DNA from: Parabacteroides distasonis ATCC 8503
Lineage (GTDB): Bacteria; Bacteroidota; Bacteroidia; Bacteroidales; Tannerellaceae
Direction: 5' to 3'
NCBI RefSeq assembly: GCF_000012845.1
Contig: NC_009615.1
Location: 4,342,501 to 4,406,500 of the forward strand
Length of the DNA: 64,000 bases
Shown: one piece after another, positions 19,359-28,644 of the stretch
Numbering within the stretch: the first letter of the stretch is position 1
How the letters are laid out: each line of letters opens with the position of its first letter
The notes under the pieces: generated by a model
What the model was told of the DNA's origin: nothing
Seen by the model: only the letters and a program-made list of their open reading frames with translations
The model's database searches: none
Translations under genes and position numbers: made by a program

Positions 19359-19385
19359 ACGAATCTCAGATAGGGCTTTCTTTGA

Positions 19386-19472
19386 ATGCCCATCATAAGG
19401 AGTTAAGAATGCCCATTGTAAGGAGTTTACGATGGGCATTCTTATAACCTTACGATGGGCATCGTTGTTTTA
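19386..19472. repeat. Array B: four 23-bp units, cores ATGCCCAT x2 then ATGGGCAT x2
   Basis: Cores start at 19386, 19409, 19432 and 19455, exactly 23 bp apart. The first two read ATGCCCAT and the last two its reverse complement, so the array is also an inverted repeat that can form a stem between units. It lies 28 bp after the nagB stop. No terminator with a clear T-run was seen between the convergent genes, so array B may serve as one. Confidence 0.85.
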
Positions 19473-19510
19473 GGGCAATTGGTGGCTGCCGGCTGGCTTC
19501 CTCATAGAAG

Positions 19511-19579
19511 ATATACTTCACTGGTTAGAGGAAATATACTTTTCCTGTCAGAGGATATATACTTCATTGACAAAGTCAG
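19511..19579. repeat. Array C: three 23-bp units, core ATATACTT
   Basis: ATATACTT starts at 19511, 19534 and 19557, exactly 23 bp apart; the variable half of each unit shares TAGAGGA/CAGAGGA. It ends just before the S9 peptidase stop at 19586. It is unrelated in sequence to array B, 40 bp away. Confidence 0.82.
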
Positions 19580-19585
19580 TACTAC

Positions 19586-22003
19586 TTACTTTTTTGCGTT
19601 CTTGACGTAACGATCCAGCCATAGGTCACATTCATACAATAGATGTAATATGTTCTCTTTGGCGGCGTAGCCATGACTCTCATAGGGCAATACGACATAA
19701 CGTGCGATCGCCCCGTGGCCTTTTAGGGCACTGAACAGGCGCTCGGATTGGATCGGAAAGGTTCCGGAGTTGTTATCCATCTCACCATGTATGATTAATA
19801 AAGCTCCATGTAGTTTATCGGCAGACATGAATGGCGACATGGCATTATATATTTCCGGTACTTCCCAATAAGTACGGGTCTCTGTTTGGAAGCCGAACGG
19901 GGTAAGCGTACGGTTGTAAGCCCCGCTACGTGCGATGCCGGCTTTGAACAGTTTGGTATGTGTTAATAGATTCGCTGTCATGAAAGCTCCATAGGAATGT
20001 CCTCCTACGGCTACACGATTCGGATCACCTACACCCATCTCGGAAATAACTTTTACGGCCGCCTCGGCGTTCATTGTCAATTGCTCAATGAAATCATCGT
20101 TCGGCTCCGCTCCCTCACTGGTACTAACGATCGGCATCTCGACATTTTCCATTATACAGAATCCACGTAAAACCCAATAGACGGGAGAACCATAGTTGAT
20201 ATTCGTAAACATGTATTGAGAACCTCGTACCTGAGAAGCCTCGGCCTTGCTTTTATATTCTCTCGGATAGGCCCACATTAAGACAGGTAATGGACCGTCC
20301 TTCGCTTTATCATATCCGGCAGGGAGGTATACGGTCGCTGTTAGATCCAAACCATCCGCACGTTTATACTTGATCTTTTGTTTGCTAACGTTTGCCATGG
20401 CCGGATATGGATTGGCGAAATGAGTCAATTGAGCGAATTTTTTCTTTTTCAAGTCACGAGAGCAGAGATTCGCTGGTTCTGTAATGGATTGACGTGAAGT
20501 GATCAATTGAAGCTTTTCCGGATTCGCTACCTTTAGGATGGTCTCATAATATCCGTCCTCGCAGCGCCAAAGTTCCGTGTTCTTTTTTGTTTTCAAATTG
20601 TAACGGCTAAGGTAAGGCATATCCCCTTTAGATGAGGCTCCTTGGGCAAGCATCAATAACTCATTGTGGGCTTTATTGGTATAAACGATATATTTACCAT
20701 ACGCATTTTTAATCGTAAGTGGATTTCCCGGATTGTTGTAATTATCGTCGGTGGATACATCGAATAATAGAACCGGAGACTCAGAAGAGCAAGGCTTAAA
20801 AGTAAATGTCCTGTTTTTACGAGTCTCCCGGGAAGTCTCGATCAATAAAGCGAAAGCATCGTCATTCCACAGGATGTTGCGGAAACGTTTCTCTGTCTTT
20901 GCGACTTCCTGTTTCTCGCTGTTGAACGGATAGCTTATTTGGTAGATAATATCCATGAAATCGGTCTTGTTTTGCTTAGGATCTCCTTTATCTTGCGCTT
21001 CCGCCCAGTAAACGGTAGCCGGTTGATCCGATCTCCATCCGAATTGACGGGGATAAGGCGAGGTCGTGTCATATCCCATCGGAATATTGACGGTTGGATT
21101 ATCCGCTAACGTATAAATGGAATTGCCTTGTAAGTCTATGAGCTCGAACTTTTGTGGGAAGTTATATACCGGTACTTGATAGGAATACGGACGATGAACT
21201 GTCGCGATAAGTAGCAAGGATTTATCCGGGGATAATGAAAGCGTACTGCCGTAGATTGCCGGTTTTCCGATCTCGTACACAATGCCCTCTTTTATACGTA
21301 CCAATTGGGAGGTGAAGTAATAGTCGAATAATTGCTCGTCGTACGGATTTTTCAGCAAGTCTTGATAGGTACGAGCGGGCATCACCTTTCCAGTACTTTC
21401 TTGAATGATGGGACCGGATGGGACTGTGGGTTTCTCCGGTGCCTTTCCCCTGTTTTCTGGAACCATAAGCGTAATAAACTCATTGTCGCTAATCCATAAG
21501 ATCTCCGCTCCACTTGTCGCATTGATTTTACGGGTACTTACTTTCTGAGCTACGGGCTGTTCCGGGGTACAGTTATAAAGATATACGCCATTCGCTTCTT
21601 CCACGAATAGAGCTACCTTATTGGATGAAGGAGAGAATGAGGCTTCTGTGATTACCGCGTTGTCAGGAATTCCTTCAATCTTGATTTCTTCTTGAGTAGC
21701 GATGTTCATTAAACTGGCACCCGTATATTCGGCTTGCCGGCTCGTATTGAATGTTTCGGGACTGATACGCATTCCCGCTAATTTAAGCTCCGGTTGCGCA
21801 AGCTTGGCGATAGACCGGTACGGGGAACGCTCTAACTGGAGTGCCCACTGATTGTTATCACTAATTCGGATGATCGGGGATAATTTGGCTAGGGCCACTT
21901 CCTCTATTACGGCTGGAGGACGTTGATAATGTGTTTCTTGCGCTATTCCAGGACATATAAGCGCTAAAGAGAGCAGAGCTGAAAATAAATGATTTGTTTT
22001 CAT
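19586..22003 (-). CDS. Exported S9-family serine peptidase (prolyl oligopeptidase type)
   Basis: 805 residues with a signal peptide (MKTNHLFSALLSLALICPGIAQ). The N-terminal two thirds are beta-propeller-like. The C-terminal alpha/beta-hydrolase domain carries the nucleophile in VAVGGHSYGAFMTANLL, the acid in IHGEMDNNSGTFPIQ and His in VLPYESHGYAAKE. Bacteroidetes relatives include dipeptidyl-peptidase and glutamyl-endopeptidase types used for periplasmic peptide breakdown; the exact specificity cannot be read. It has its own -7 element. The SusC/SusD pair upstream may share function (peptide or glycopeptide uptake), but no physical coupling is evident. Confidence 0.92.
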   Translation of the reverse strand: MKTNHLFSALLSLALICPGIAQETHYQRPPAVIEEVALAKLSPIIRISDNNQWALQLERSPYRSIAKLAQPELKLAGMRISPETFNTSRQAEYTGASLMNIATQEEIKIEGIPDNAVITEASFSPSSNKVALFVEEANGVYLYNCTPEQPVAQKVSTRKINATSGAEILWISDNEFITLMVPENRGKAPEKPTVPSGPIIQESTGKVMPARTYQDLLKNPYDEQLFDYYFTSQLVRIKEGIVYEIGKPAIYGSTLSLSPDKSLLLIATVHRPYSYQVPVYNFPQKFELIDLQGNSIYTLADNPTVNIPMGYDTTSPYPRQFGWRSDQPATVYWAEAQDKGDPKQNKTDFMDIIYQISYPFNSEKQEVAKTEKRFRNILWNDDAFALLIETSRETRKNRTFTFKPCSSESPVLLFDVSTDDNYNNPGNPLTIKNAYGKYIVYTNKAHNELLMLAQGASSKGDMPYLSRYNLKTKKNTELWRCEDGYYETILKVANPEKLQLITSRQSITEPANLCSRDLKKKKFAQLTHFANPYPAMANVSKQKIKYKRADGLDLTATVYLPAGYDKAKDGPLPVLMWAYPREYKSKAEASQVRGSQYMFTNINYGSPVYWVLRGFCIMENVEMPIVSTSEGAEPNDDFIEQLTMNAEAAVKVISEMGVGDPNRVAVGGHSYGAFMTANLLTHTKLFKAGIARSGAYNRTLTPFGFQTETRTYWEVPEIYNAMSPFMSADKLHGALLIIHGEMDNNSGTFPIQSERLFSALKGHGAIARYVVLPYESHGYAAKENILHLLYECDLWLDRYVKNAKK

Positions 22004-22025
22004 AAATAGTGATATAAGAAATCCC

Positions 22026-22033
22026 CAAAGATA
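22026..22033 (-). promoter_or_regulatory. -7 promoter element for the S9 peptidase gene
   Basis: The minus strand reads TATCTTTG, an exact TAnnTTTG match, 23 bp before ATG 22003. Confidence 0.6.
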
Positions 22034-22090
22034 ACCTGTTAAAGTATACTTTGGGGATTGTGATTAATGTAAGTTAACGTAAAAAGAGTG

Positions 22091-23611
22091 TTAATAGTTC
22101 TTTTCGATCAAGTCGTTGAAATCTGTTTCCTTTTTTGGAATCTCGAAGATCCAACCATCAGCATTCGGATCCTTGTGCAAGAAACCACAGAAAGTAGCGT
22201 CAAAATTAGACCCGGTTCTATCCAATGGCAAACCTAGACGTTTCAAGTCGAACCAACGGAAACCTTCGCCCCAAAGTTCGATACGGCGATGTGTCATGAT
22301 CTCATCCGCTAGTTTTGCGCCAGTGTTACCCAAATCCTTGTACTCTGGATCACGTTCTTTCAACAAGGCTTGCAAATATTCCTTTGCTTTTGCGTCTTGA
22401 TTGGAACGAGCGAAAGCCTCGGCTGCAGTCAAGTACATTTCGCTGATACGCATGAAGGCAAAATCACCTACAGCATCAGCTGTAGAGCGTGCCGTGAACT
22501 TGCGGTTCTGATAAACACGCTGGTTGTAAGAAGTTGCGGGTACTTCTGCCTTTCCTGTCGGATCCCACCATTGACGGCGAAGATCGGTTGGCGACATTAA
22601 GTCGTAAGTACTTTGGCTGATACATTTGATACCTGTGCGGATAGAGCTGGAGTTGAAGTTCCAAGACATATACGCATAGAAAGAGTAGAAATAAACCGTT
22701 TGGTCATTCTGTGTCATTGCGGCATACATCGCCTCTTTCGTAGCGGAAGTGATATTAGCGAAACCATTCATCAATTCAGACTGAGACATGATCTTACAGC
22801 CATCTTTCTCTGCTTCATTGATAGAATTCACTGCGGCCGTAGCTGCGTCTGCGTATTTCTGTTGAGTCAGAAGAGCACGTGCTTTCAATCCGTAAACCGA
22901 TGCTAGGCTATAATGATTCTTATCATTTGGCTCATAGTCTGCCAATAAGTTCAACGCTTCGTCTAAGTCCCCGTGAATCTTTGTGTACACCTCTTCTACC
23001 GTATTACGTGCCATAGGCTCGATTTCCGGACTCGTACGATAAGGAACTCCCGGTTGAGAGTTGTCCTGTCCGTTACGATATGGTTTCGCATAATATTGTA
23101 CTAGATTGAAATGACTCCATGCACGAATTGCCAAACACTCGCCCTTGATATGGTTCGCAAGCGCTTTTTCGCTATCTGTGAGTTTTGACTCATCGCTAAA
23201 GTTATCATTCAACGCTTTCAAGATGTTGTTTGCATTCAAAATGAACTTATAATAAGTTTCCCACTCACCGGAGTTGTACGAACTTGTTGCGTTCGTTGGA
23301 TAACTCCAGTTTAAGAAACCTTGATGCCAAGTCTGCGTGTCCCATGTCAAATCATCAGCTAACGCTTCTCGACCGATGATGAAACCGGGCTCACCTCCCA
23401 AACCTTGGTTGCCTAAGTCTTGAGATACCATCTTACGATGAATACCGTTCAGTGCAAGATAAAGATTGTCGAGCGAAGTGGATACTGTCGTGAATGAAAC
23501 GTTCTCGGTTGGGATTGTATCCATATAATCGCTGGAACAGCTTGTGCCGATCAGAGAGCCACTTAGAAGCAGTCCTGCTGCGATGTGTTTGAATAATTGT
23601 ATATTTTTCAT
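22091..23611 (-). CDS. SusD/RagB-family outer-membrane nutrient-binding lipoprotein
   Basis: 506 residues. The signal ends in a lipobox near LIGTSCSSDYMDTIPTENVS. SusD features: the helical TPR-like core (LAIRAWSHFNLVQYYAKPY), YGLKARALLTQQKYADAA, RISEMYLTAAEAFAR and the C-terminal RRIELWGEGFRWFDLKRLG. SusD proteins sit on the outer face and form the lid of the SusC channel. It lies 30 bp after the SusC stop in the same operon. No glycoside hydrolase or regulator is linked, so the ligand is unknown. Confidence 0.95.
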   Translation of the reverse strand: MKNIQLFKHIAAGLLLSGSLIGTSCSSDYMDTIPTENVSFTTVSTSLDNLYLALNGIHRKMVSQDLGNQGLGGEPGFIIGREALADDLTWDTQTWHQGFLNWSYPTNATSSYNSGEWETYYKFILNANNILKALNDNFSDESKLTDSEKALANHIKGECLAIRAWSHFNLVQYYAKPYRNGQDNSQPGVPYRTSPEIEPMARNTVEEVYTKIHGDLDEALNLLADYEPNDKNHYSLASVYGLKARALLTQQKYADAATAAVNSINEAEKDGCKIMSQSELMNGFANITSATKEAMYAAMTQNDQTVYFYSFYAYMSWNFNSSSIRTGIKCISQSTYDLMSPTDLRRQWWDPTGKAEVPATSYNQRVYQNRKFTARSTADAVGDFAFMRISEMYLTAAEAFARSNQDAKAKEYLQALLKERDPEYKDLGNTGAKLADEIMTHRRIELWGEGFRWFDLKRLGLPLDRTGSNFDATFCGFLHKDPNADGWIFEIPKKETDFNDLIEKNY

Positions 23612-23641
23612 ATCTTTTCCTTTGTTTGATGTATTATGAAT

Positions 23642-26600
23642 TTAGAACGATACATTTAAACCGATCGTAAAGTTCTTAGCCGGCATATATTCATTGTAAG
23701 ATACTCCGGCATAGTTAGCTTGCGGATTCAGACCTTGACGGGCTTTCAACATGAATAAGTTCTCTGCGCTGACATTGACGCGTGCACTCTTGATGTTGAT
23801 AACGTTTAGGATAGACTTAGGCAAGTTGTAAGCCAAAGTGACAGTACGCAAGTTCAAGTAATTTGCGTTTGTCAACCAACGTGTAGAATAGGATTGTCCG
23901 ATGCTAGTCGCATGACCTGAGTTATTGTCCAAACGAGGTACATCTGTGATCTGGCCCGGAGTTGTCCATGCGTTATGTAGATCCGGTGACATCGCATAAC
24001 CGAACTCACCTACATCCATCAATCCTCTATAACTCGAGTCAAGCACCTTACCTCCTAATGAATAAGAGAATACGGTAGAAAGGTCGAATGCCTTATAGCT
24101 CAAATTGATATTGAAACCACCATATACTTTCGGAACGGCAGAACCACTGAAATCATATTTCGCATAGCTATAAGAGTTTGTCAATACTTGACCATCTTTC
24201 TCTACAAGTGTCTTTTTTACCGCATCTTTAATATTACCATTCGCATCGGTGTTGTTTTCGGCATCAAAGATATACAATCCATCTCCGTTATCAGGATTAA
24301 CACCCCACCATTGACGTAACCAGAACTCATAGATTGAATGTCCCTCCATCAATTTCTTAGAGTCTTTGATGATACCATCTTTCCGGTTGGCATCAGGCAG
24401 ACGAGTCACCTTATTATTGATGAATGTAGCGTTTGCGCCGACTGATAATTTCCAATCTTTTGATTTTAATACTTGGTAGTTTAAGTCGATTTCCACCCCT
24501 TGGTTACGAACTTTACCAATGTTTTGTACGATCTTTTCGACACCACTGGATAACGGTTGGCTAACATTGAATAACAAGTCTCTGGAGGCCTTACGGAAGA
24601 ACTCGACCGTACCATTCAAGCGACCGAACAATCCGAATTCTAAAGCGACATCGGTAGAAACCTGTGTCTCCCATTTCAAATTATTGTTTGCCATAGTCGG
24701 GAAGTAGAGACCTGCTTCCAAACCGTTGTTGATACCCAAATTATACAAGGTTTGATAAGGATAGTAATCCTGTTGTGTGTCATCATCTGTATAATAGATG
24801 GCATCGTTTCCGGTTTCACCGTAGGATGCCCTCAGTTTCAAATTGTCCACCCAAGTCAAGTTTTCCATGAAATCTTCTTGGCTGATACGCCAAGATGCTC
24901 CGAATGACCAGAAGTTACCCCAACGGTTATCCTTGCTAAAGCGAGAGGAACCGTCACGACGATACGAGGCTGTTACATAATATTTATCATCGAAATCATA
25001 GTTCAAACGAGCGAAGTATCCTTCTTTCTTATATTCGCGTGTATAAGAATCCATTGAGCTTATGCTTACGAAGTTACTGTACTCATACGTTCCGGAAACG
25101 ATCTCATTAGTCTTCATACCGTAGTTATATTGTAAACGGTAGCTATAGTTCTCATGGCCTAACAAAGCTTCGATGTTATGCTTACCAAAAGTCTTTGTGT
25201 AATTAATCAACTGGTTGAATGTCTGTGTCAAGAAGTTTCTATTTCGGATGTTCAAACGTCCCGGTCCTGCGGTTCCGTCACCTACCTCTGGGTTCTCATA
25301 TACTCTACGGCGTTCATCCTTATTGTCAAATGCGTAGTTCACTGTTAAATTCAATCCTTCGATCGGAGTGATCGTTACATAAGTACGGGCACTAGAGTTT
25401 GTGGTAGACATCAAGCGATCGTTCCACAGGGCCTCAGCGATACCGTCGCGTCCATTGCTGGAGATACGGGCTCCTTCATAATCGTAGGTATATAAAGCCG
25501 GATCAGTAACTACGTTTCCTTCTTTATCCAAATAAGCCCCTGTCTCAATATCATGCTTATGTACCGGATAGATCGGTGCCATAGAACGAATGAAACGAGA
25601 TAAGTTACCATAACCAGCGGAGTTGCTAGAAGTAGAAGTAGAATAATTGGAGTTTGTACGACTTAAACCTAAATTCAATCCACTCTTGAACCATTTCACC
25701 GGATAGATATTATAGTTCAAGCGTGCGTTGTAACGCTCAAAGTCTGTCTTAATCATATATCCCTTATCATTCAGATAGCCTATGGAAGCATATGTGTCGC
25801 TCTTTTCTGTTTTTGTATTGTAGCTTACATTATATTCTTGGCGATGTCCGGTACGGTAAGCGGCATCTTCCCAATCAAGGTCCTCACCCCATTTTAAAGC
25901 CGAGGCTGATGGATTCAATAAACCGTCTGTGCCCACGATTGCGTCATTGGCGATTCCTACGAAAGGATTATATTTTAATTTGTTGATAATATCTTTAGAA
26001 GCATTAGCGGCAGCGTCGGTAGCACTTTGTCCGAGTGACATATTTGCGTTTCTCAACATTTGCCATTGCAAAGGATAATAATCGTATACACCTACTTTTG
26101 CGTAATCGTTATAAGCTCTGCTAGACCAACCTTGTGAGATACTCAAGGTAACACCTGCGCCACTGCTGCTAGAACCTTTCTTAGTCGTGATCAAAACCAC
26201 ACCGTTACCTGCGCTAGATCCATACAAAGATGTAGAAGCGGCATCTTTTAAAATTGTCATTGATTCGATATCAGATGGGCTGATAGAAGAGATATCACCA
26301 CTGAAGATGGCACCATCCACTACATATAAAGGAGCATTATCCGCGTTTACTGAACCAAAACCACGGATCGTTACCTTGGCAGCTTCTCCCGGTTGTCCGA
26401 TAGAGGAAGTCATTTGTACTCCGGAAGTGTTTCCTTCCAATGCGGAGAGGGCGTTACTCAATGGACGTTTGTCCATCAAAGCGGCACCCACCGTGGATGC
26501 GGAACCTGTAAAAGAACTTTTCTTTGCGGTACCATAAGCTACGACAACAACTTCATCTATAGCTTGAGAATCTGAAGAAAGAACAATTCTCATGTTTTGC

Positions 26601-26857
26601 TGAGCTGTAGTTTCTTGAGTCCGTAAACCTACATAAGAAATAATTAGCTTAGCATCTTTCTGAGTTTCTAACTCAAATTTACCATCTAAATCGGTAATGG
26701 TTCCAATAGTGGTTCCTTTTACTACGATGGATGCACCTATAACAGGCTCCCCATCATCTTCATTAATCACTACACCGGTCACCTTCATTTGCTGGGCGAC
26801 CATACACTGCACTCCCAGAAAGAATGAGAGTAGTACAAGCGTTAATTTGTGCTTCAT
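23642..26857 (-). CDS. SusC/RagA-family TonB-linked outer-membrane transporter
   Basis: 1071 residues from ATG 26857; a frame start at 26887 adds ten residues ahead of the signal. Signal peptide MKHKLTLVLLSFFLGVQCMVAQ, then a carboxypeptidase-regulatory-like domain (VTGVVINEDDGEPVIGASIV, TTIGTITDLDGKFEL), a TonB-box-like IDEVVVVAYGTAKKS, the plug with SGVQM and DAPLYVVDGAIFSG, and a long 22-strand-type barrel ending in NFTIGLNVSF (terminal Phe). It imports a nutrient with its SusD lid encoded next. The promoter lies about 120 bp upstream between inverted repeats, so expression may switch phase. Confidence 0.96.
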   Translation of the reverse strand: MKHKLTLVLLSFFLGVQCMVAQQMKVTGVVINEDDGEPVIGASIVVKGTTIGTITDLDGKFELETQKDAKLIISYVGLRTQETTAQQNMRIVLSSDSQAIDEVVVVAYGTAKKSSFTGSASTVGAALMDKRPLSNALSALEGNTSGVQMTSSIGQPGEAAKVTIRGFGSVNADNAPLYVVDGAIFSGDISSISPSDIESMTILKDAASTSLYGSSAGNGVVLITTKKGSSSSGAGVTLSISQGWSSRAYNDYAKVGVYDYYPLQWQMLRNANMSLGQSATDAAANASKDIINKLKYNPFVGIANDAIVGTDGLLNPSASALKWGEDLDWEDAAYRTGHRQEYNVSYNTKTEKSDTYASIGYLNDKGYMIKTDFERYNARLNYNIYPVKWFKSGLNLGLSRTNSNYSTSTSSNSAGYGNLSRFIRSMAPIYPVHKHDIETGAYLDKEGNVVTDPALYTYDYEGARISSNGRDGIAEALWNDRLMSTTNSSARTYVTITPIEGLNLTVNYAFDNKDERRRVYENPEVGDGTAGPGRLNIRNRNFLTQTFNQLINYTKTFGKHNIEALLGHENYSYRLQYNYGMKTNEIVSGTYEYSNFVSISSMDSYTREYKKEGYFARLNYDFDDKYYVTASYRRDGSSRFSKDNRWGNFWSFGASWRISQEDFMENLTWVDNLKLRASYGETGNDAIYYTDDDTQQDYYPYQTLYNLGINNGLEAGLYFPTMANNNLKWETQVSTDVALEFGLFGRLNGTVEFFRKASRDLLFNVSQPLSSGVEKIVQNIGKVRNQGVEIDLNYQVLKSKDWKLSVGANATFINNKVTRLPDANRKDGIIKDSKKLMEGHSIYEFWLRQWWGVNPDNGDGLYIFDAENNTDANGNIKDAVKKTLVEKDGQVLTNSYSYAKYDFSGSAVPKVYGGFNINLSYKAFDLSTVFSYSLGGKVLDSSYRGLMDVGEFGYAMSPDLHNAWTTPGQITDVPRLDNNSGHATSIGQSYSTRWLTNANYLNLRTVTLAYNLPKSILNVINIKSARVNVSAENLFMLKARQGLNPQANYAGVSYNEYMPAKNFTIGLNVSF

Positions 26858-26908
26858 AGAATGAATTTGTTTGTTAATTAGACACACATTGTTTTTTCAA
26901 GAGACCAT

Positions 26909-27177
26909 AGTTTGCACAGAACTACAGTTAAAATACTTATCAAAAAAATGTACACACCAAGACTCCTGAAAATCACAGCCGCAAATATACTAATTTTTAT
27001 TATAAAAAAGCAAACTGTTATAAAACATTCTAAAACTAATATAATATTGATTGATATTGTCAAATTCAATTTAGTTGTACTGGGGATCTTGTTGCATTAT
27101 GATAGCTGGCAGGAGGGTTTTTAGTCTTAGCTATCTATCTGTTAATTATGCTGTTAAACATAGTTCTGTGCAGACTA
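26909..27177. other. Inverted repeats bracketing the SusC/SusD promoter (possible invertible promoter)
   Basis: TGCACAGAACTA at 26913-26924 recurs inverted at 27161-27172. Including flanks, TAGTyTGCACAGAACTA matches at 16 of 17 positions, and TTAA matches again 3 bp further in. The enclosed segment (about 236 bp) contains the SusC-directed -7 element at 26982-26989. The motif itself is not palindromic, so its inverted arrangement fits a recombination-type pair better than two copies of a dimeric operator. No invertase gene is visible in this window. The rest of the gap up to 27199 is AT-rich with nothing else recognised. Confidence 0.5.
26982..26989 (-). promoter_or_regulatory. -7 promoter element for the SusC/SusD operon
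   Basis: The minus strand reads TATATTTG (TAnnTTTG), about 125 bp upstream of ATG 26857, giving a leader of roughly 115 nt. It lies inside the segment bracketed by inverted repeats. Confidence 0.6.
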
Positions 27178-27199
27178 AATGCCTTAATGGATGCTGAAA

Positions 27200-27228
27200 G
27201 GGAAGATGTCCATAAAGGATATCTTCCC
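27200..27228 (-). terminator. Hairpin downstream of the export operon
   Basis: A 12-bp stem with one G-T pair (27200-27211 with 27217-27228, GGGAAGAT/ATCTTCCC) and a 5-nt loop, 46 bp after the TolC-like stop. The following minus-strand sequence has no long T run, so termination strength is uncertain. Confidence 0.6.
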
Positions 27229-27273
27229 TTAAACTTTGTGTGTATAATAAAAAAATAAAGTATTGATTAACGT

Positions 27274-28632
27274 TTATAAACGGATAGGGTTACCATTATA
27301 GAAATCTAGAATCTTCGTACGGAAGATAAAATCATATTTGGCCTGTGCCTGTTCCGCTAGACTTTGCGCGTATTTTGTTTTAGCCTCATTAAATTCAAAG
27401 ACAGTGCTTTTACCTGCGTTGTAACGCTCTTGGGCATAATTGAACGCTTCCTTGCTCGCCGTGACGGATTTGTCGGAAGCCGTATATTTCTCTTGGGAAG
27501 CCGTTGCGTTGTAGTACGCTTGCTGGATTTCCTTGTATAACGTTTTCTTTGTATTTTCCATCAGCAATTCCCGGTTGATAATGTTGATCCTTGCGGTACG
27601 AACGCTATTGCGTACTTGGAAGCGGTTGAAAAGTGGAATACTCAATGAGAATCCGACGATCTTTTGCCCATTCTGCTTAAACTGCTCGCTAAAGGAACGA
27701 GTATCGGCAAATTCACCTCCGGAAGTAGAATGATAATATCCATTGCTGTAACTAGCCCCGAAATTTAACTTGGGGTAATAGCCCGCTTGCGCGACACGCA
27801 ACATTTTCTTTTGGCTCTCTAGCAAATACTGTTGTTCCTTGATCTGAGGCTTGAACGTAACCGCATGATCGTAAATGTTTTCCGGAGGTAGGATGCTACT
27901 CATATTATCAGCCACCGCATCTTCAATTACAGGAGTCTGTATATCGAAACTCCGATCGCTTCGCTCTAGTTCCAGACTTTGCGCCAGATCCAGTAAAGCG
28001 AGGTTCACATTGTTTTGCGACTCGGTAAGCGTGACCTCATCTTTCGCTAATTGGGCCTTGATATCATACAGTTGGGAAAGTGGCACCTTTCCGGCGTTCA
28101 CCATGGCCTCCGTTTTATTCACCTGCTCCTTGTCTAGTTCCACTTGTAGTTGCGCTATTTTCAGTAACTCTTTATTATAAAGTACTTGCAGGTAGTAGGA
28201 AGCTATATTGATGGATAGGTCTTCTCTCGCCTTATTCAAGTTCTCGATAGACGCTTTTAGATCAAGTTTGCGGGCGGCGATATCGTTCGGTATTTTTAAC
28301 CCGTCAAATAAAGGCATGTCCAGATTGATCCCCAATGTGGAATTGGCGGCGTTCTGGTCCACGATCACCCCGGATTTAGACGTGGAGCGTCCGAACTGGA
28401 AGCTCTGTCCAAGACTGCCGTTTAGGGCCGGGAGCCAACTGTATTTGCTGGTATGTAAGTCTACCTTTCGGCTTTCCTGTTCCTGCTCCTTTTGCTTTAA
28501 GTCGATATTATGCTCGATGGCATATTGGATGCACTCCTCCAGACTCCATTGCTTCACCGCATCCTGAGCGAAAACATAGTTTCCGGACAGGAGGGAAGCG
28601 ATTGCCAGTATATATAAGTTTCTTCTCATCAT
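27274..28632 (-). CDS. TolC-family outer-membrane efflux protein
   Basis: 452 residues, with a signal peptide (MMRRNLYILAIASLLSGNYVFAQ). It has the two OEP repeats: WSLEECIQYAIEHNIDLKQK, the alpha-hairpins with NKTEAMVNAGKVPLSQLYD, and the second copy with ASKEAFNYAQERYNAGKSTV and FNEAKTKYAQSLAEQAQAKY. It forms the outer-membrane and periplasmic tunnel of a tripartite exporter. It is the last gene of the operon that also encodes an adaptor, two permeases and an ATPase. Confidence 0.94.
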   Translation of the reverse strand: MMRRNLYILAIASLLSGNYVFAQDAVKQWSLEECIQYAIEHNIDLKQKEQEQESRKVDLHTSKYSWLPALNGSLGQSFQFGRSTSKSGVIVDQNAANSTLGINLDMPLFDGLKIPNDIAARKLDLKASIENLNKAREDLSINIASYYLQVLYNKELLKIAQLQVELDKEQVNKTEAMVNAGKVPLSQLYDIKAQLAKDEVTLTESQNNVNLALLDLAQSLELERSDRSFDIQTPVIEDAVADNMSSILPPENIYDHAVTFKPQIKEQQYLLESQKKMLRVAQAGYYPKLNFGASYSNGYYHSTSGGEFADTRSFSEQFKQNGQKIVGFSLSIPLFNRFQVRNSVRTARINIINRELLMENTKKTLYKEIQQAYYNATASQEKYTASDKSVTASKEAFNYAQERYNAGKSTVFEFNEAKTKYAQSLAEQAQAKYDFIFRTKILDFYNGNPIRL

Positions 28633-28644
28633 ACAATCTTTCTT

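Noticed and set aside
19386..19579. The short periodic arrays as a CRISPR
   Set aside because: Repeats are only 8-10 nt, the intervening part is 13-15 nt and often conserved, there are at most five units, and no cas genes are present.
27200..27228. Hairpin as a riboswitch or part of the invertible segment
   Set aside because: It is a simple 12-bp hairpin beyond the right inverted repeat and just after the TolC-like stop, best read as the operon's terminator.
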